Source: Scilla litardierei (Eukaryota; Streptophyta; Magnoliopsida; Asparagales; Asparagaceae). Taken from it: DNA of 64,000 nucleotides. The DNA is taken from contig CM061134.1 of assembly GCA_030789695.1 (NCBI GenBank), forward strand, positions 58,535,334 to 58,599,333, given 5' to 3'. The notes beneath the pieces were generated by a model. The model ran no database searches and was not told where the DNA came from. It worked only from the letters and a program-made list of their open reading frames with translations. The position numbers were made by a program, and so were the translations under genes. Position 1 is the first letter of the stretch. Each line of letters starts with the position of its first letter. Positions 1-10,091 of this stretch are shown one piece after another.

Positions 1-1172
1 GACTTGGGCAAGGAAACTGAAGGTAAGGTAAACTGGCAACCTAGCAGTTATAGTATGATGCATGGCAAGTATAGTATGGAAGTGACAAGTAAAGGGAAGT
101 ACAAGTAGCAAGTATGTCATGGATAACAAGTAAAACACGGACAAGTACAAGTCAAGTGGTTCACGTCAAGTGAACAAGTCAAGTAAACAAGTTGTGCACA
201 GAGATTCCGTCTGTTGGCTAGAGTGGCTGATCGGGCCAACTCCTAAGCTCAAGTGACCGTTTATCTCTACCCCTCCACGTGTATCGAGCCAGGGAATTAC
301 CCCGAACACGGAATGCTCGCTTCTGGAACACGAGCCAGGAAGTGTATTTAACAAGTATGGCGTAGGGTTATACCTGCAACGCAGGTGCCTAGCCGGTAAA
401 CAAGTAGATCGGGCATTGGCTATCAACCAACTCACGTAGCCCGCTTCTGGAACACGGGCAAGGAAACACAAGTATTGTAGCGTGTGCTACGAATGCGACA
501 TACAACATGGATAGCATGGATGACAATTAATTCGTGTACCGTTAATCAAAATAAAACATGACATGATAGTTATGCAACATGATAAATGACGGTCCTAGCT
601 TCGTTGTCAAGCTAGTTCATGAAATTGTGCCTAGGCGAGTATCATTTCGTCGCCTAGTCTCTTTTACGCCTACAACAAGCAAATGGCCTAAGACATGGCC
701 CAAACCCTAAGTGGGAAGTTTCACTTGCCTAGCAACGAGGATGACGATCATGTAGGTTCGTCACACAAATGCTAGCTACGGAAAAGAGATCGCTGCCATG
801 GCAAAACAACATTAGAACAACATCCAACCTAATTTTATTAGGGTTTCACAAAAACACAACGGGTTATGAGAATATTAAGAGTTCGATTTATTACCGTATC
901 GGAAGCGGAAGAACGATGCCGAGCAAGCACGGCAACAGAAGAAATGATCCGGGGAACCTAGGGTTCAGATCTGGAATGGATGTGGAAATTATGGAGAAAT
1001 GGGGTTTTGGGGATTTTTGGGGGTTGGAGATGACCTAAGGCATGGTGGTAGACCAAAATAGAGAGGGAAACTCCAAGGGAGGAAGGAATGGCTTGGAGAA
1101 TTGTTGGAGAGTGATTTGGGGAAGAAGGGGGCTCAGGAGAATGAAAGAGGGGTGAAAGAAATTGTGGGTGGG

Positions 1173-1182
1173 GTTTAAATAG
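1173..1182 (-). promoter_or_regulatory. TATA box of Tk1 3' LTR
   Basis: Minus strand reads CTATTTAAAC. The identical box is at 17550-17559 in the right LTR and at 20020-20029 in Tk2. It lies about 40 bp downstream, in transcription order, of the last repeat of the palindrome array, as expected for a U3 promoter. Confidence 0.7.
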
Positions 1183-1220
1183 AGAGTGCTGGCGGCTGCC
1201 CAGAAATTAGGGTTTCGACA

Positions 1221-1652
1221 CTGATTAGTCGGTCAAAGAGCAACCACTGACCGACTAGTTTGGGAACTAGTCGGTCGGTTGACCAACGCAGACCGACTAA
1301 GTCCAAACAGTAACTCCTGTACAAAATAAGGATTTAGATTTAGTCGGTTAAAGAACAACTACTGACCGACTAGTTTGTCATCTAGTCGGTCGATGAACGT
1401 TCTTAGACCGACTAAGAATGAATAGTACTTGGCATCAAAAATGAACATAGAGTTAGTCGGTTAAAGAACATTTGCTGACCGACTAGTTTGCAACCTAGTC
1501 GGTCGACGAACGTTCTTAGACCGACTAACGATAAACAGTAACTCCTGAGAAATCTACAAAGCCCACTAGTCGGTCCATGAAGGTTTGCCGACCGACTAAA
1601 TCGTCATCTAGTCGGTCGGTTCCCCTTCTTGTACCGGCTAACGTGCACCAAA
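1221..1652. repeat. Array of GACCGACTAG / CTAGTCGGTC inverted repeats in Tk1 U3
   Basis: At least eight half-sites of TAGTCGGTC or its complement GACCGACTA alternate in orientation, mostly as pairs such as GACCGACTAG then 6-8 bases then CTAGTCGGTC. Pairs are separated by less conserved spacers containing ACAGTAACTCCTG. The array ends shortly before the TATA box. The same array is at 17600-17858 (cut short) and 19561-19982. Confidence 0.9.
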
Positions 1653-1910
1653 AGTTCCGAAATGGAGCGCGAAGCTCCGGGATCAATTCCTAAGACTCCT
1701 AGGCTTGATCTAACAATAAGATATGACCGATATGAAGCCCGTCACGAATGACTTACTCCAAAATCAACGATCAACGGAAGAAGCTAGGAAAACACGACGA
1801 AACGATCAAAAATGAAAGCTACGGAGAAGAAAACCACGCATGAGGAGAAAATCCACCAAAACGTATAATATAATATAACAAAGCCAGATACATAAAAACC
1901 AGTCGTTACA

Positions 1911-1926
1911 TCCTCCCCAACTTAAG
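1911..1926 (-). other. Polypurine tract of Tk1
   Basis: Minus strand reads CTTAAGTTGGGGAGGA directly before the LTR start TGTAACG. This is the plus-strand priming site expected at the 3' LTR edge. Tk2 has the same tract at 19279-19290. Confidence 0.85.
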
Positions 1927-1956
1927 AAAAATTCCGTCCTCAGAATTTCCCAACAC

Positions 1957-3455
1957 TCACGTGTCCGGGAACAAAAGTGGGAAACGCTCTCGCATCTCAT
2001 CCTCATTCTCCCAAGTAGACTCTCCTAGCGAGCCGTGTCGCCACATCACCCTCACAAGATTGACAACCTTGTTCTGAAGTGACTTCTGACGCCTGTCCAG
2101 AATCTGCACTGGCTGTTGGTCATACGTCATATCAGGGCGAACGGTAATCTCCGAAAAATCCACAGCATGAGACGGATCGCTAATGTATCGACGAAGCTGC
2201 GACACATGGAAAACATTGTGAACTCCCTCCAAATATGGCGGCAAGGCTAAGCGGTAAGCTACCTCGCCAACTCTCTCCAGAACGTCAAACGGTCCAATGT
2301 ATCGCGGGCTCAACTTCCCTCGCTTCCCGAAGCGAATCACACCACGATTCGGGGAAATCTTCAAGAACACATGGTCGCCCGGTTGAAACTCCAAAGGACG
2401 CCGTTTCGCATCCGCCCAATGCTTAAAACGGTCCTGAGCAATCCTCAACCTCTCCCGAATGTTCCTGACAACATCCACAGCTTCCACAATCATCTCAGGT
2501 CCCAACAGCTCCCGATCACCAACGTCATCCCAACTCAATGGCGATCGACATTTTCTCCCATAAAGAGCGGCGAAAGGCGCCATGCCGATACTCGCCTGGA
2601 AGCTGTTGTTGTAAGAAAAATCTACCAGATGTAGATGGTCCTCCCACGAACCCTTGAAATCCAACATGCACGCCCTCAGCATGTAGGCAAGATCTGAATC
2701 GTCCTCTCGGACTGGCCATCCGTTTGCGGATGGTACGCCGTGCTGAAACTCAGACGCGTACCCAAACTCTTCTGCAAACTCTACCAGAACTGAGATGTGA
2801 ACCTCGTGTCTCTGTCCGACACGATACTCACGGGGACTCCGTGAAGTCGTACGACCTCCTGCACGATTCACGTAACATCACTATCTAAACTAGGAAAAAG
2901 GAATTAGAAACGGAGCATAAAATAATTTACCTCCATATATCTCCTCGCTAGCGCCTCAGTGGACTGTCCAACTCGGAAAGGAATAAAGTGCGCAGATTTG
3001 GTCAATCGGTCTACGATCACCCAAACCGCGTCATTCTGCTTCGGACTCCGAGGTAGTCCAGTCACGAAATCCATAGTGATGTGTTGCCACTTCCACTCCG
3101 GAATTGGAAGCGGTTGTAGCAACCCTGCCGTACACTGATGCTCCGCCTTCACTTGCTAGCAAACCAAACACTTGGCTACACTCCGAGCCACACTCCTCTT
3201 CATACCATGCCACCAATAGTTCAGACGAAGATCCTTGTACATCTTGGTCCCACCAGAATGCACAGAATACGGCGAACTATGTGCCTCCACCATCAACTCC
3301 TCTCGAATATCCCCAGCTGGCACACACAACCTGGCTCCAAACCTCAGCGAGCCATCCTCATGAATCAAAAAGTCAGTCCGCAGACCGGCCTCCACCTGCT
3401 CCTGAATCTTCGCCAGCTTCGGATCCTCAGCCTGGCCAGCCTTGATCCGATCCAC
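1957..3455 (-). pseudogene. Tk1 integrase with C-terminal chromodomain-like tail, broken
   Basis: Encodes the 3' part of pol. The region near 3156-3330 has the HHCC zinc-binding pattern (H...H...KCLVC). Then come the first catalytic Asp in ITMDFVTGLP (near 3080), the SDRDTRF region after an intron-like gap (2859-2930), the core with SYNNSFQASIGMAP, the GPF/Y-like segment SPRYIGPFDVLERVG and a tail with VMWRHG...ESTW, a chromodomain-like end. Breaks: a TAG at 3156-3158 where Tk2 has a Gln codon, and a frameshift near 2690 where the second catalytic stretch changes frame. The family enzyme joins cDNA to chromatin, and the chromodomain directs it to modified histones. Non-functional as it stands. 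Confidence 0.88.
2859..2930 (-). other. 72-bp intron-like insert in Tk1 integrase
   Basis: On the minus strand the integrase frame is interrupted by a 72-bp AT-rich segment starting GTAAAT and ending GTGCAG, with in-frame stops inside. Flanking codons read M-E before and E-V-V-R-L-H-G after. Tk2 has the insert at the same codon and with the same 72-bp length (18270-18341). GT/AG ends, a pyrimidine run and a multiple-of-three length fit a small plant intron in phase 0. Splicing has not been shown. Confidence 0.6.
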
Positions 3456-3464
3456 GATCGTCGA

Positions 3465-4715
3465 CTATATCTGCATACACATCAACGAAGAAGCCTCCCC
3501 GGGAAGGACAATCTCCACACCAGACTCACAAAAATCCTGCTGCAAACTCCACTGCGAGGTCAACAACATCACCGCTGGAAGCCTACTCAGCGCATCAGGA
3601 ACCACATTCACCTTGCCAGGGTGATACTGCAAATCAATCTCATAATCCGCCATGAGCTCCAACCACCGATGCTGTCGCATGTTGAGCTCCTTCTGAGTAA
3701 AAATATACTTCAAGCTTTTGTGATCGGTGAAGATCTTCACTTTCTCACTCAGTAGGAAGTGCCTCCAAATCTTGAGTGCAAACACAACAGCAGCCAACTC
3801 CAAATCATGCGTCGGGTAATTCTTCTCATGAGTCTTGAGATGACGAGACGCATAAGCCACAACATGCCTGTGCTGATGCAACACATAACCGAGACCCTTG
3901 CCAGAAGCATCGCAAAAGATCTCAAATCCACCGCTGCGATCAGGCACAACAAGAATGGGGGCAGTCGTCAATCTCTCCCTCAGAACACCAAAAGCATTCT
4001 CACAATCACCTGACCAAACAAAAGGTACATCCTTCCGTGTCAACCTGGTCAACGGCTCAGCAATACAGGAAAAGTCCTTAATAAAACACCGATAGTAACC
4101 AACAAGTCCAAGGAAACTCCGGATCTCAGACCCTGACTGCGGAACAGGCCACTCTCTGATGGCCCTAATCTTCTCGGGATCCACAGAAATACCATCTCCC
4201 GTCACCACATGCCCCAGAAAAGCAACTCTGTCCAGCCAAAACTCGCACTTGGAAAACTTAGCATATAACTGATGCTTCCTCAAAATCTCCAATACCGTCC
4301 TCAAGTGCGAGGCATGCTCCTCCTCTGACTTTGAATAGATCAGAATGTCGTCAATAAAGATAACGACAAACTTATCCAAAAAGTCGTAGAAAATCAGGTT
4401 CATCAGATTCATGAAAACTGCGGGTGCATTGGTTACACCGAAAGGCATAACCACGAACTCGTAGTGTCCATACTTCGTCCTGAACGCTGTCTTCGGAACA
4501 TCATCCTTCTTCACCTTCAACTGATGGTAACCACTCCTCAAATCCAATTTAGAAAACACCCTCGAACCTCCAAGCTGATCAAAAATATCATCGATGCAAG
4601 GCAACGGGTATTTATTCTTGATGGTCACCGCATTCAACTCCCGATAGTCCACGCACATGCGACGCGAACCATCCTTCTTCTTCACCAGCAGCACCGGTGC
4701 TCCCCACGGAGACAA
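3465..4715 (-). pseudogene. Tk1 reverse transcriptase and RNase H
   Basis: About 416 residues. The RT has the [14 protein letters not shown] start, [16 protein letters not shown] and the catalytic FIDDILIYS box. RNase H follows with [30 protein letters not shown] and the PDALSR end. This is the polymerase that copies RNA to cDNA and removes the RNA strand. The frame joins the protease frame (4682-5371) only through a 1-base shift near 4715, so pol is not continuous here. The RT/RH part itself has no internal stop. Confidence 0.93.
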
Positions 4716-5371
4716 CTAGGGTTGATATAACCCTTCTGCAAAAGCTCATCCAGTTGCTTCTGCAATTCCTTCAACTCAGCAGGCGCCATACGATATGGCG
4801 CCTTCGAGATCGGCTGCGCTCCCGGAACCAGATCAATAGAAAATTCTAAAGCTCGATCAGGTGGCAAACCAGACATCTCCTCGGGGAAGACGTCATCAAA
4901 ATCCCGCACAACCGCTGGCCTCTCCAGCTCCATCTGCACAGCCACAAACTCCATCGGACTGGCCCGAAATCTGACAGGACCAAGCGAGCTGCTACCACGG
5001 CTAAACTCAAATACTTGATGTCCGGGAATCTCGAACACCACCTTCTTCCTCCGACAGTCGATCGTAGCATAGAAGCTCGCAAGCCAATCCATCCCAAGTA
5101 CCGCATCATAGTTGATGATGTCGTGGACAATGAAATCAGCGTAAAGCTCATGTCCACAAACCACCAATGAGCAAGAATTGCAACCAAGATGCACTGTGAC
5201 CACGCCATTCCCTGTAACGATATTCCAACTCTTGGAAAGAGGGGACGTCGACAAGGAATGCTTCTCCACGAAGCCCCGAGAAATAATGCACATCGATGCA
5301 CCAGAGTCAAAGAGGACTCGTGCAGGAAACATGCATACCAAAATCACGCCTACAAATAGTCTAACAATCAA
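4682..5371 (-). pseudogene. Tk1 aspartic protease and start of RT
   Basis: Contains the retropepsin active site FDSGAS near 5310 and the typical GMDWL stretch (near 5090), then the linker DDVFPEEMSGLPPDR and the AELKELQKQLDELL helix that opens the RT. It is cut from its gag partner by At1, which inserted just upstream at 5427. A frameshift at the end (near 4715) separates it from the RT. Its role in the family is cleavage of the gag-pol polyprotein. Confidence 0.88.
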
Positions 5372-5422
5372 GCCCTAGTCTAGCAAACAATCATATTCAA
5401 GCAAACAACATAGTCTAACAAA

Positions 5423-5427
5423 CAAAG
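5423..5427. other. Target site duplication of At1, left copy
   Basis: CAAAG directly left of the At1 LTR. The same five bases are directly right of the other LTR (14567-14571). This proves that 5428-14566 arrived as one unit. Confidence 0.95.
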
Positions 5428-6372
5428 TGACCGCGCACCCCGGCTTGCTATCCGCAAATGGCCGGGGGACCCGCGAGGGGTTTAGAAATTTGTAACCGCA
5501 AGCGCACGGTGTTGTAGTGTGGCTTGGGGGTCGAACACAGGGAGGCGAAGTTGTGCTTGAGTCAAGTAGGACCTAAATCACTCCGGGGGTGAGCTAGCCC
5601 GAATCGGTAAATGGTTGTCACGGAAAGAAATAAAGGGTATGAACAACAAGAAAGTAAACCCGGGACTTTGGTTTCCACTCCGACGAGAGACTCTCGCCGA
5701 TACGACCTACGGGTATGGATAGCGATCGGAATTAGGGTCTAATGGTGGGACGTTGCCTCTGAAAGTGGTACCGGCATTCCATGGGCCCGATATTCCGGTC
5801 GGTGCCCAGGATGATACACCGGACTTCCCGGATTCGATCAGTGGGCACTCCCGTGTCCATTAACACTGATCGATCCCGGGAGCACTAAGCCTGCAACGAT
5901 AACTCCCAACGTCTCATCATGCCGCTCCCGCGTGCTAGGACTCGACGTCTACGCTATGGGTGTGAGCTATGGCTAGGGAGTCAACCGCCAAGTTTATTCC
6001 CCCTTGGCCCAACGGTCAAAGGCGGTCTTTTTCCCGTCGATGACAATGAAACACCCCGCGTAACTGTTAGATTCCTAATCCCTATCGATTTCCTAACCCT
6101 ATGGACGCATCGAGAAGAGCCCTCGAAGGGGTTTCCATCAAAATCCCAGATTTGGGAACTACTCACAAAAATCCATTAAAAAGCGATCTAAATAAAAATT
6201 AACCGTTAGAATCATAATCAGACGATTGTAATGCGGAAGTAATAGAGTAGTTAAGACAATACTAAAATTTGCGAAAGATCTGAAAACTTACAAAAGAACA
6301 GAAATTACAGCCGTCACAATGTGAGAAAACAGTAAAAAACTCGCAGCTCTCGTTTCTGGAACCCTAGGGGTT

Positions 6373-6382
6373 CTATTTATAG
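6373..6382 (-). promoter_or_regulatory. TATA box of At1 3' LTR
   Basis: Minus strand CTATAAATAG, about 10 bp downstream of the palindrome array in transcription order. Same in the right LTR at 13933-13942. Confidence 0.75.
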
Positions 6383-6391
6383 ACTCTCGCA

Positions 6392-6765
6392 TCAACTGAT
6401 CGGTTGACAAGTCAACCGATCGGTTGATCCGTTACAAAATAATAACAGAAAACGGCGAGCTTTCACCCGATCATATGAACCGGTCGGGTGAGTTCTTGAG
6501 TGACCGGTTGGATCTTGACGCCGTCGGGTGAATCGATCGGTTTGGTGCCCGTGTCTTCAGCTCCTCATCTTCAGCTACAGATGAACCGATCGGGTGAGAG
6601 TCACCCGATCGGTTGGCATTTTGCTCGAAAAGACAGAGAACAGGCCCCCGCTGAACCGGTCTGTGAACCGGTCGGGTGACTTCCATGTGAGCTCCGGCTG
6701 AGACCGGGTGGTGCATGCGTGCATCACCCGATCGGTTGGAGATGGCCAACCGACCGGGTGAGGGG
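6392..6765. repeat. Palindrome array (AACCGATCGGTT type) in At1 U3
   Basis: About ten sites built on ACCGATCGG or ACCGGTCGG with arms ending in either GGTTGA or GGGTGA. Several are full palindromes, e.g. around 6411-6426 and 6606-6616. The right LTR repeats it at 13952-14325. Confidence 0.9.
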
Positions 6766-7006
6766 CTGAAAGATGAATTCTTTGACGTTTGACCCCCTGG
6801 ATCACGCGTGACTCCTCCCTTTGCTCCGGGGACTTGAGATATCATCGTTAAACGTCCCCTACGTGGTCAACCTCCTGCAAACATGGATAGGCAAAGAAAA
6901 GTGAAAGAAAACGAGAAAATACGAGAAAACGAATAAAAGACGGCGAAAAACACGGAGAAACACAAAAGAAAACGTGCGTGAATATATGAAATATAAACGC
7001 ACGTCA

Positions 7007-7045
7007 AAATCCCCCAAGCTGAACTCTTCCTCGTCCTCGAGGAAG
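7007..7045 (-). other. At1 polypurine tract with upstream hairpin
   Basis: Purine tract (minus: CAGCTTGGGGGATTT, 7007-7021) lies against the LTR start. Just upstream is a perfect 8-bp stem CTTCCTCG / CGAGGAAG with loop AGGA (minus; 7026-7045). The same hairpin-plus-tract unit occurs in At2 and At3. Confidence 0.85.
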
Positions 7046-8275
7046 ACGAGTGAGAGTAGGAGCTCGGAGGGAGAAAATAGAGAGGAAGAAAGAAAAAGAA
7101 AACTCTAAATCCTAGATCGTCCGTCAGAGCCAACAAAAATCAAAAACGACACACCAAGCAAGCAAACGTCAAATCACACCACTAAACCTAGGAAAACGAG
7201 TCCAAATAAGTGTCGTGGGCCCACGCGGTGAAGCGCGAGTGAGTGCAGTCGTGTGCTAGCAAATGGTGTCGCTTTCTACAATGTGCTATGAGGCTCGATA
7301 TACACAAATCCAAGATATGACCCAAATATCGATTCGAATTGAATTAAGCGGCGAATATATAGTTCAAGCATGCATGAGAATAGAGAGAATCGAAACATAT
7401 CATGCGTCAGGGACTCCACAACTAGGGTTAAGGAAATCACCACACCAAAGCCTAGATAATAGCTAAAAAGTTCCTAAGCCAAGTGTTTTCGAAAACGAGG
7501 GGGGTTGAGATGATGTGGAGTAGGACACTCGGTGCAAATTCTCGCCTTCCCTTTATTCTCGGTAAGTAGGAAAAAATATTCACACGGGAATTTTTTTTCG
7601 GTTTTGGGCATTTGTATTTTTTTTTGCTTTTTGGCTATAAAAATTTTCTTTTCTTTTCTTTTTGAGTTTTTCTTTTCTTTTCCCTTTTTTTTTTGATTTT
7701 TGGGTTTTTGGCTATACACATGTGCACTCTCCCAAGTCGGAGAACGGTACACGACGAGGGGATTTTCACCAAGTAAAACCAAAAAGAAGTCGAAATCTAA
7801 ACACTCGGGCAAAGGAAACTATTCTCGCTAAATAGAGCATAGGCTAAATGGGTTATCCTAGTCCTTAATTGTGGAATCCCGACGCATGCGAATTGAAATA
7901 TACGATATAAATATAGCATGCATATAGTAGAAACAAATACCGCATATTCAAATCGAAGCATGATAATCTAGGGGTCATTCCTGGACAGGTATATAAATTA
8001 AAATCACCAAGTAGAAGCGCATCAAATAGCTAGGCACGACGTACGACTCACAAAAAAGCTAAGTGGACCCACGATGCGTGAAATGCAAGAGGACTCGAAA
8101 TCCTAGGGTCAGTGAGTGCGATTATTGATGCCATGCTAGGTGTGTGTGATTTTGAGGCGAGTTATCATAGGATTCATCTCTAGGAGAAAGAGATAAAAAG
8201 AAGAAAAGAAAAAAATAAAAACACGATGAAAACGACACAAAAAACGAAAAAGGACTTAAACGACGCACACAGTGC
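7046..8275. other. At1 3' non-coding stretch
   Basis: No gene seen. It has runs of A/T with pyrimidine-rich minus strand (7590-7700) and two similar short blocks near 7200-7260 and 8040-8120 containing GTGGGCCCACG- or GTGGACCCACG-like text followed by AGTGAGTGC, which look like an old internal duplication. Confidence 0.6.
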
Positions 8276-8312
8276 GACTCCCCCAAGATGAAGTTTGCAT
8301 TGCCCTCAATGC
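8276..8312 (-). other. Internal hairpin and polypurine tract of At1
   Basis: Minus strand: perfect 6-bp stem GCATTG / CAATGC with loop AGGG (8297-8312), then 9 bases, then CTTGGGGGAGTC (8276-8287). It lies 1.27 kb upstream of the 3' LTR. Counterparts in At2 (25972-26009) and At3 (35570-35606) suggest a second plus-strand priming site or another conserved signal. Confidence 0.7.
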
Positions 8313-8796
8313 AATATGAGTGAAAATGGGAGGGCAATGAAGATGGGGGGGGGGGAATACGCACCGACACAAAAACAAATGAAAATGAGGAAAACACAGA
8401 GATGAAACTGAAAAGAAAGAAAGATCAAAATCAAAATCAAACGACACGAAAATAAAAATAAAACCACATGACACGACACTCAAAGGGGAAAAACAAGCAC
8501 ACACATAAAAATGAGAAAAACAACAAAACACGACAGCACACCAAAATAGACGTCCCCTAAGCTAGACCAGACAGTGCTAGCGAAATGATATGATCAATGA
8601 AATGCAGAGATATGCAAGGGGGAGTCAAAAACAAACAAGGAGAAATCAAAAGCGACTCGTGAATGGCCCCCCCTCTGACGGAGACAAAGTAGGGCCCCGA
8701 AAAGACAGATGGGCACAAATGTGGGGGGGGGGGCAAAAGTGGAAAGAAAAATCAAGCAGGGGCGCCACCCTCTGGAGGTGGTGACGGGGGCCTGTG
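8313..8796. other. At1 non-coding stretch between third ORF and internal purine tract
   Basis: Purine-rich on the plus strand, with a run of G at 8346-8354 and 8724-8733. No coding signal seen. Confidence 0.5.
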
Positions 8797-9096
8797 CTAC
8801 GGACCAGGGGTCGTGGGGGGTGGAATGTGGAGCTCGGAGACGTCGGGTGGGTCTTCACGGATGTGGCGAATGAAGCTTTGGAGAAAGGGGAGGTCTCGGT
8901 CGATGGACTCCTCGGTGATCCGACCACCCTGTTCAGCTAGGAGGATCATGGCCGTGAATCGATCGGCTTGGTCTTGATCGGGGGGAGATGGGTTGGAGGT
9001 GGTGGGTTGAGCGAGGGGCTGTGCGCGACGAGCGCGACAGGTGGGCCTAGGGTTCGAAGAGCTGGCGTCGGTGGGTTTAACACGGCGGGGAGGCAT
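8797..9096 (-). CDS. Short third ORF of At1, possible remnant of Athila-type ORF
   Basis: 99 codons from the ATG at 9094-9096. The start MPPRR, followed by a Ser/Pro/Thr-rich stretch, resembles the start MPPCTRP of the third ORF of At4 (63011), which belongs to the Athila ORF family. The rest (RFTAMILLAEQGG...SFIRHI) has no domain I recognise. It could be an internally deleted version of that ORF with only its ends left. An in-frame ATG further upstream (9168) would add 24 residues; the inner ATG is chosen because of the MPP start shared with At4. It lies about 430 bp downstream of the internal TATA box at 9527-9538. Function unknown. Confidence 0.5.
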   Translation of the reverse strand: MPPRRVKPTDASSSNPRPTCRARRAQPLAQPTTSNPSPPDQDQADRFTAMILLAEQGGRITEESIDRDLPFLQSFIRHIREDPPDVSELHIPPPTTPGP

Positions 9097-9526
9097 TGTG
9101 CGGGTGCCGTGTGTGTGTGCGAGTATGTAAAAGTGCAATGAATCGACACAAACACGAAATGCGGCCAACGAGCAAATGGAATATTTGGGGAAAAATAAAA
9201 ATTGAGCAAGGGAGCGAGTTTACCCAAATGAGATGAAGATCGTTGCTCGTAGACGCCCCGATGCTACGCGATAGGAGCACGCTGTGAAGCCGTGGCGATT
9301 TCTTCAACAAGTTTCGATATTGGGGAGAATGGGTGGAGGTTAGGGTTTTGTGTGTGTGTGGGATCGAGGAGAAAGGAGAGAAATCGATGGTGGACGGGTA
9401 GGGAGATGGGGGGGGGGGCGATCGAGGTTGATTTTGGGGAAGAAGGAGGGCAGGCGCACGAGGAAGATGCGAAACAGCGGCTTTGGATTCGAAAATGGCA
9501 AGTGCGGATCGAACGAGCGGTCGGGG

Positions 9527-9538
9527 GTATTTATATGG
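9527..9538 (-). promoter_or_regulatory. Internal TATA box of At1
   Basis: Minus strand CCATATAAATAC, lying a few bases downstream of the internal palindrome array, with the same order and spacing as in the At1 LTR. It faces the third ORF. Inferred promoter; transcription not shown. Confidence 0.55.
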
Positions 9539-9542
9539 TTTT

Positions 9543-9897
9543 AAGTCGAACCGATCGGGTGACTTGTCACCCGATCGGTTGACGATTAGGTCAAAATTCT
9601 TGCCGAAGAATTGCTACAGGTGAACCGGTCGGTTGACTTGTCAACCGATCGGTTGGCCGCTCCACTCATTTTCCCGAGAATTGAGGGCTGCTCACCCGGT
9701 CGCTTCAACCGATCGCGCTCGAACTCAACCGATCGGTTGATATTCCCCAAAAAATTTCCCGAGAGTTCTCCCTAGCTCACCCGGTCTGTCACCCGGTCTC
9801 CTCATTCCTCAACCGATCGGGTCATTTGGGGACAGATCTCGGCATGTATCTAATACATCCCAACCGATCGGGTGAGAATCAACCGATCGGTTGGGGC
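9543..9897. repeat. Internal copy of the At1 palindrome array
   Basis: About ten sites of the same ACCGATCGGTT / ACCGATCGGGTGA family found in the At1 LTRs, outside any LTR. Full palindromes include those near 9545-9582 and 9626-9655. The spacers between sites are not copies of the LTR spacers, so this is not a simple LTR fragment. Confidence 0.88.
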
Positions 9898-10026
9898 TTT
9901 GTTTCCTGCAAAAACCAACAGATTATCTAAGTCCCTGAACGGATGTTCTCGTGGCTGATTTTATTTATAAAAATAGATAAAATAAAGTAAAAAAATAACA
10001 CTAAAAAGTGGGGAAAAAGTTTAGAA

Positions 10027-10045
10027 CATGGGTTGCCTCCCCATG
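10027..10045 (-). other. Conserved AGGCAA-loop hairpin after At1 gag-protease
   Basis: Minus strand: CATGGG / CCCATG stem with loop GAGGCAA, preceded by GTTAAACAAG. At4 has the same arrangement after its gag-protease (61911-61926) with a different stem (TCGGG / CCCGA) and the same AGGCAA loop. Confidence 0.75.
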
Positions 10046-10091
10046 AAGCGCACTTGTTTAACGTCGTTGGCTCGACGCCCGCAAGAGATGT

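Larger units (their letters stand above)
1..1910 (-). repeat. Tk1 3' LTR (partial, runs off the left edge)
   Basis: The LTR start reads TGTAACGACTGG on the minus strand, ending at 1910 and preceded by a purine tract at 1911-1926. The same start is seen in Tk2 at 19291. The segment 1-1490 is nearly identical to 16380-17858 in the right LTR. In transcription order it holds a palindrome array (1221-1652), a TATA box (1173-1182) and then a long transcribed part with many CAAGT repeats (60-200). Confidence 0.92.
5428..7006 (-). repeat. At1 3' LTR
   Basis: 1579 bp with TG...CA ends. In transcription order it has a U3 array of AACCGATCGGTT / CACCCGATCGGGTG palindromes (6392-6765), the TATA box CTATAAATAG (6373-6382) and a long transcribed part. 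The left end matches the right LTR base for base at 12988. Confidence 0.96.

Noticed and set aside
166..471. Open frame of about 100 codons in the Tk1 LTR
   Set aside because: Lies in the transcribed LTR part, repeated at 16543-16848 as part of the LTR; no coding signal and no known domain.
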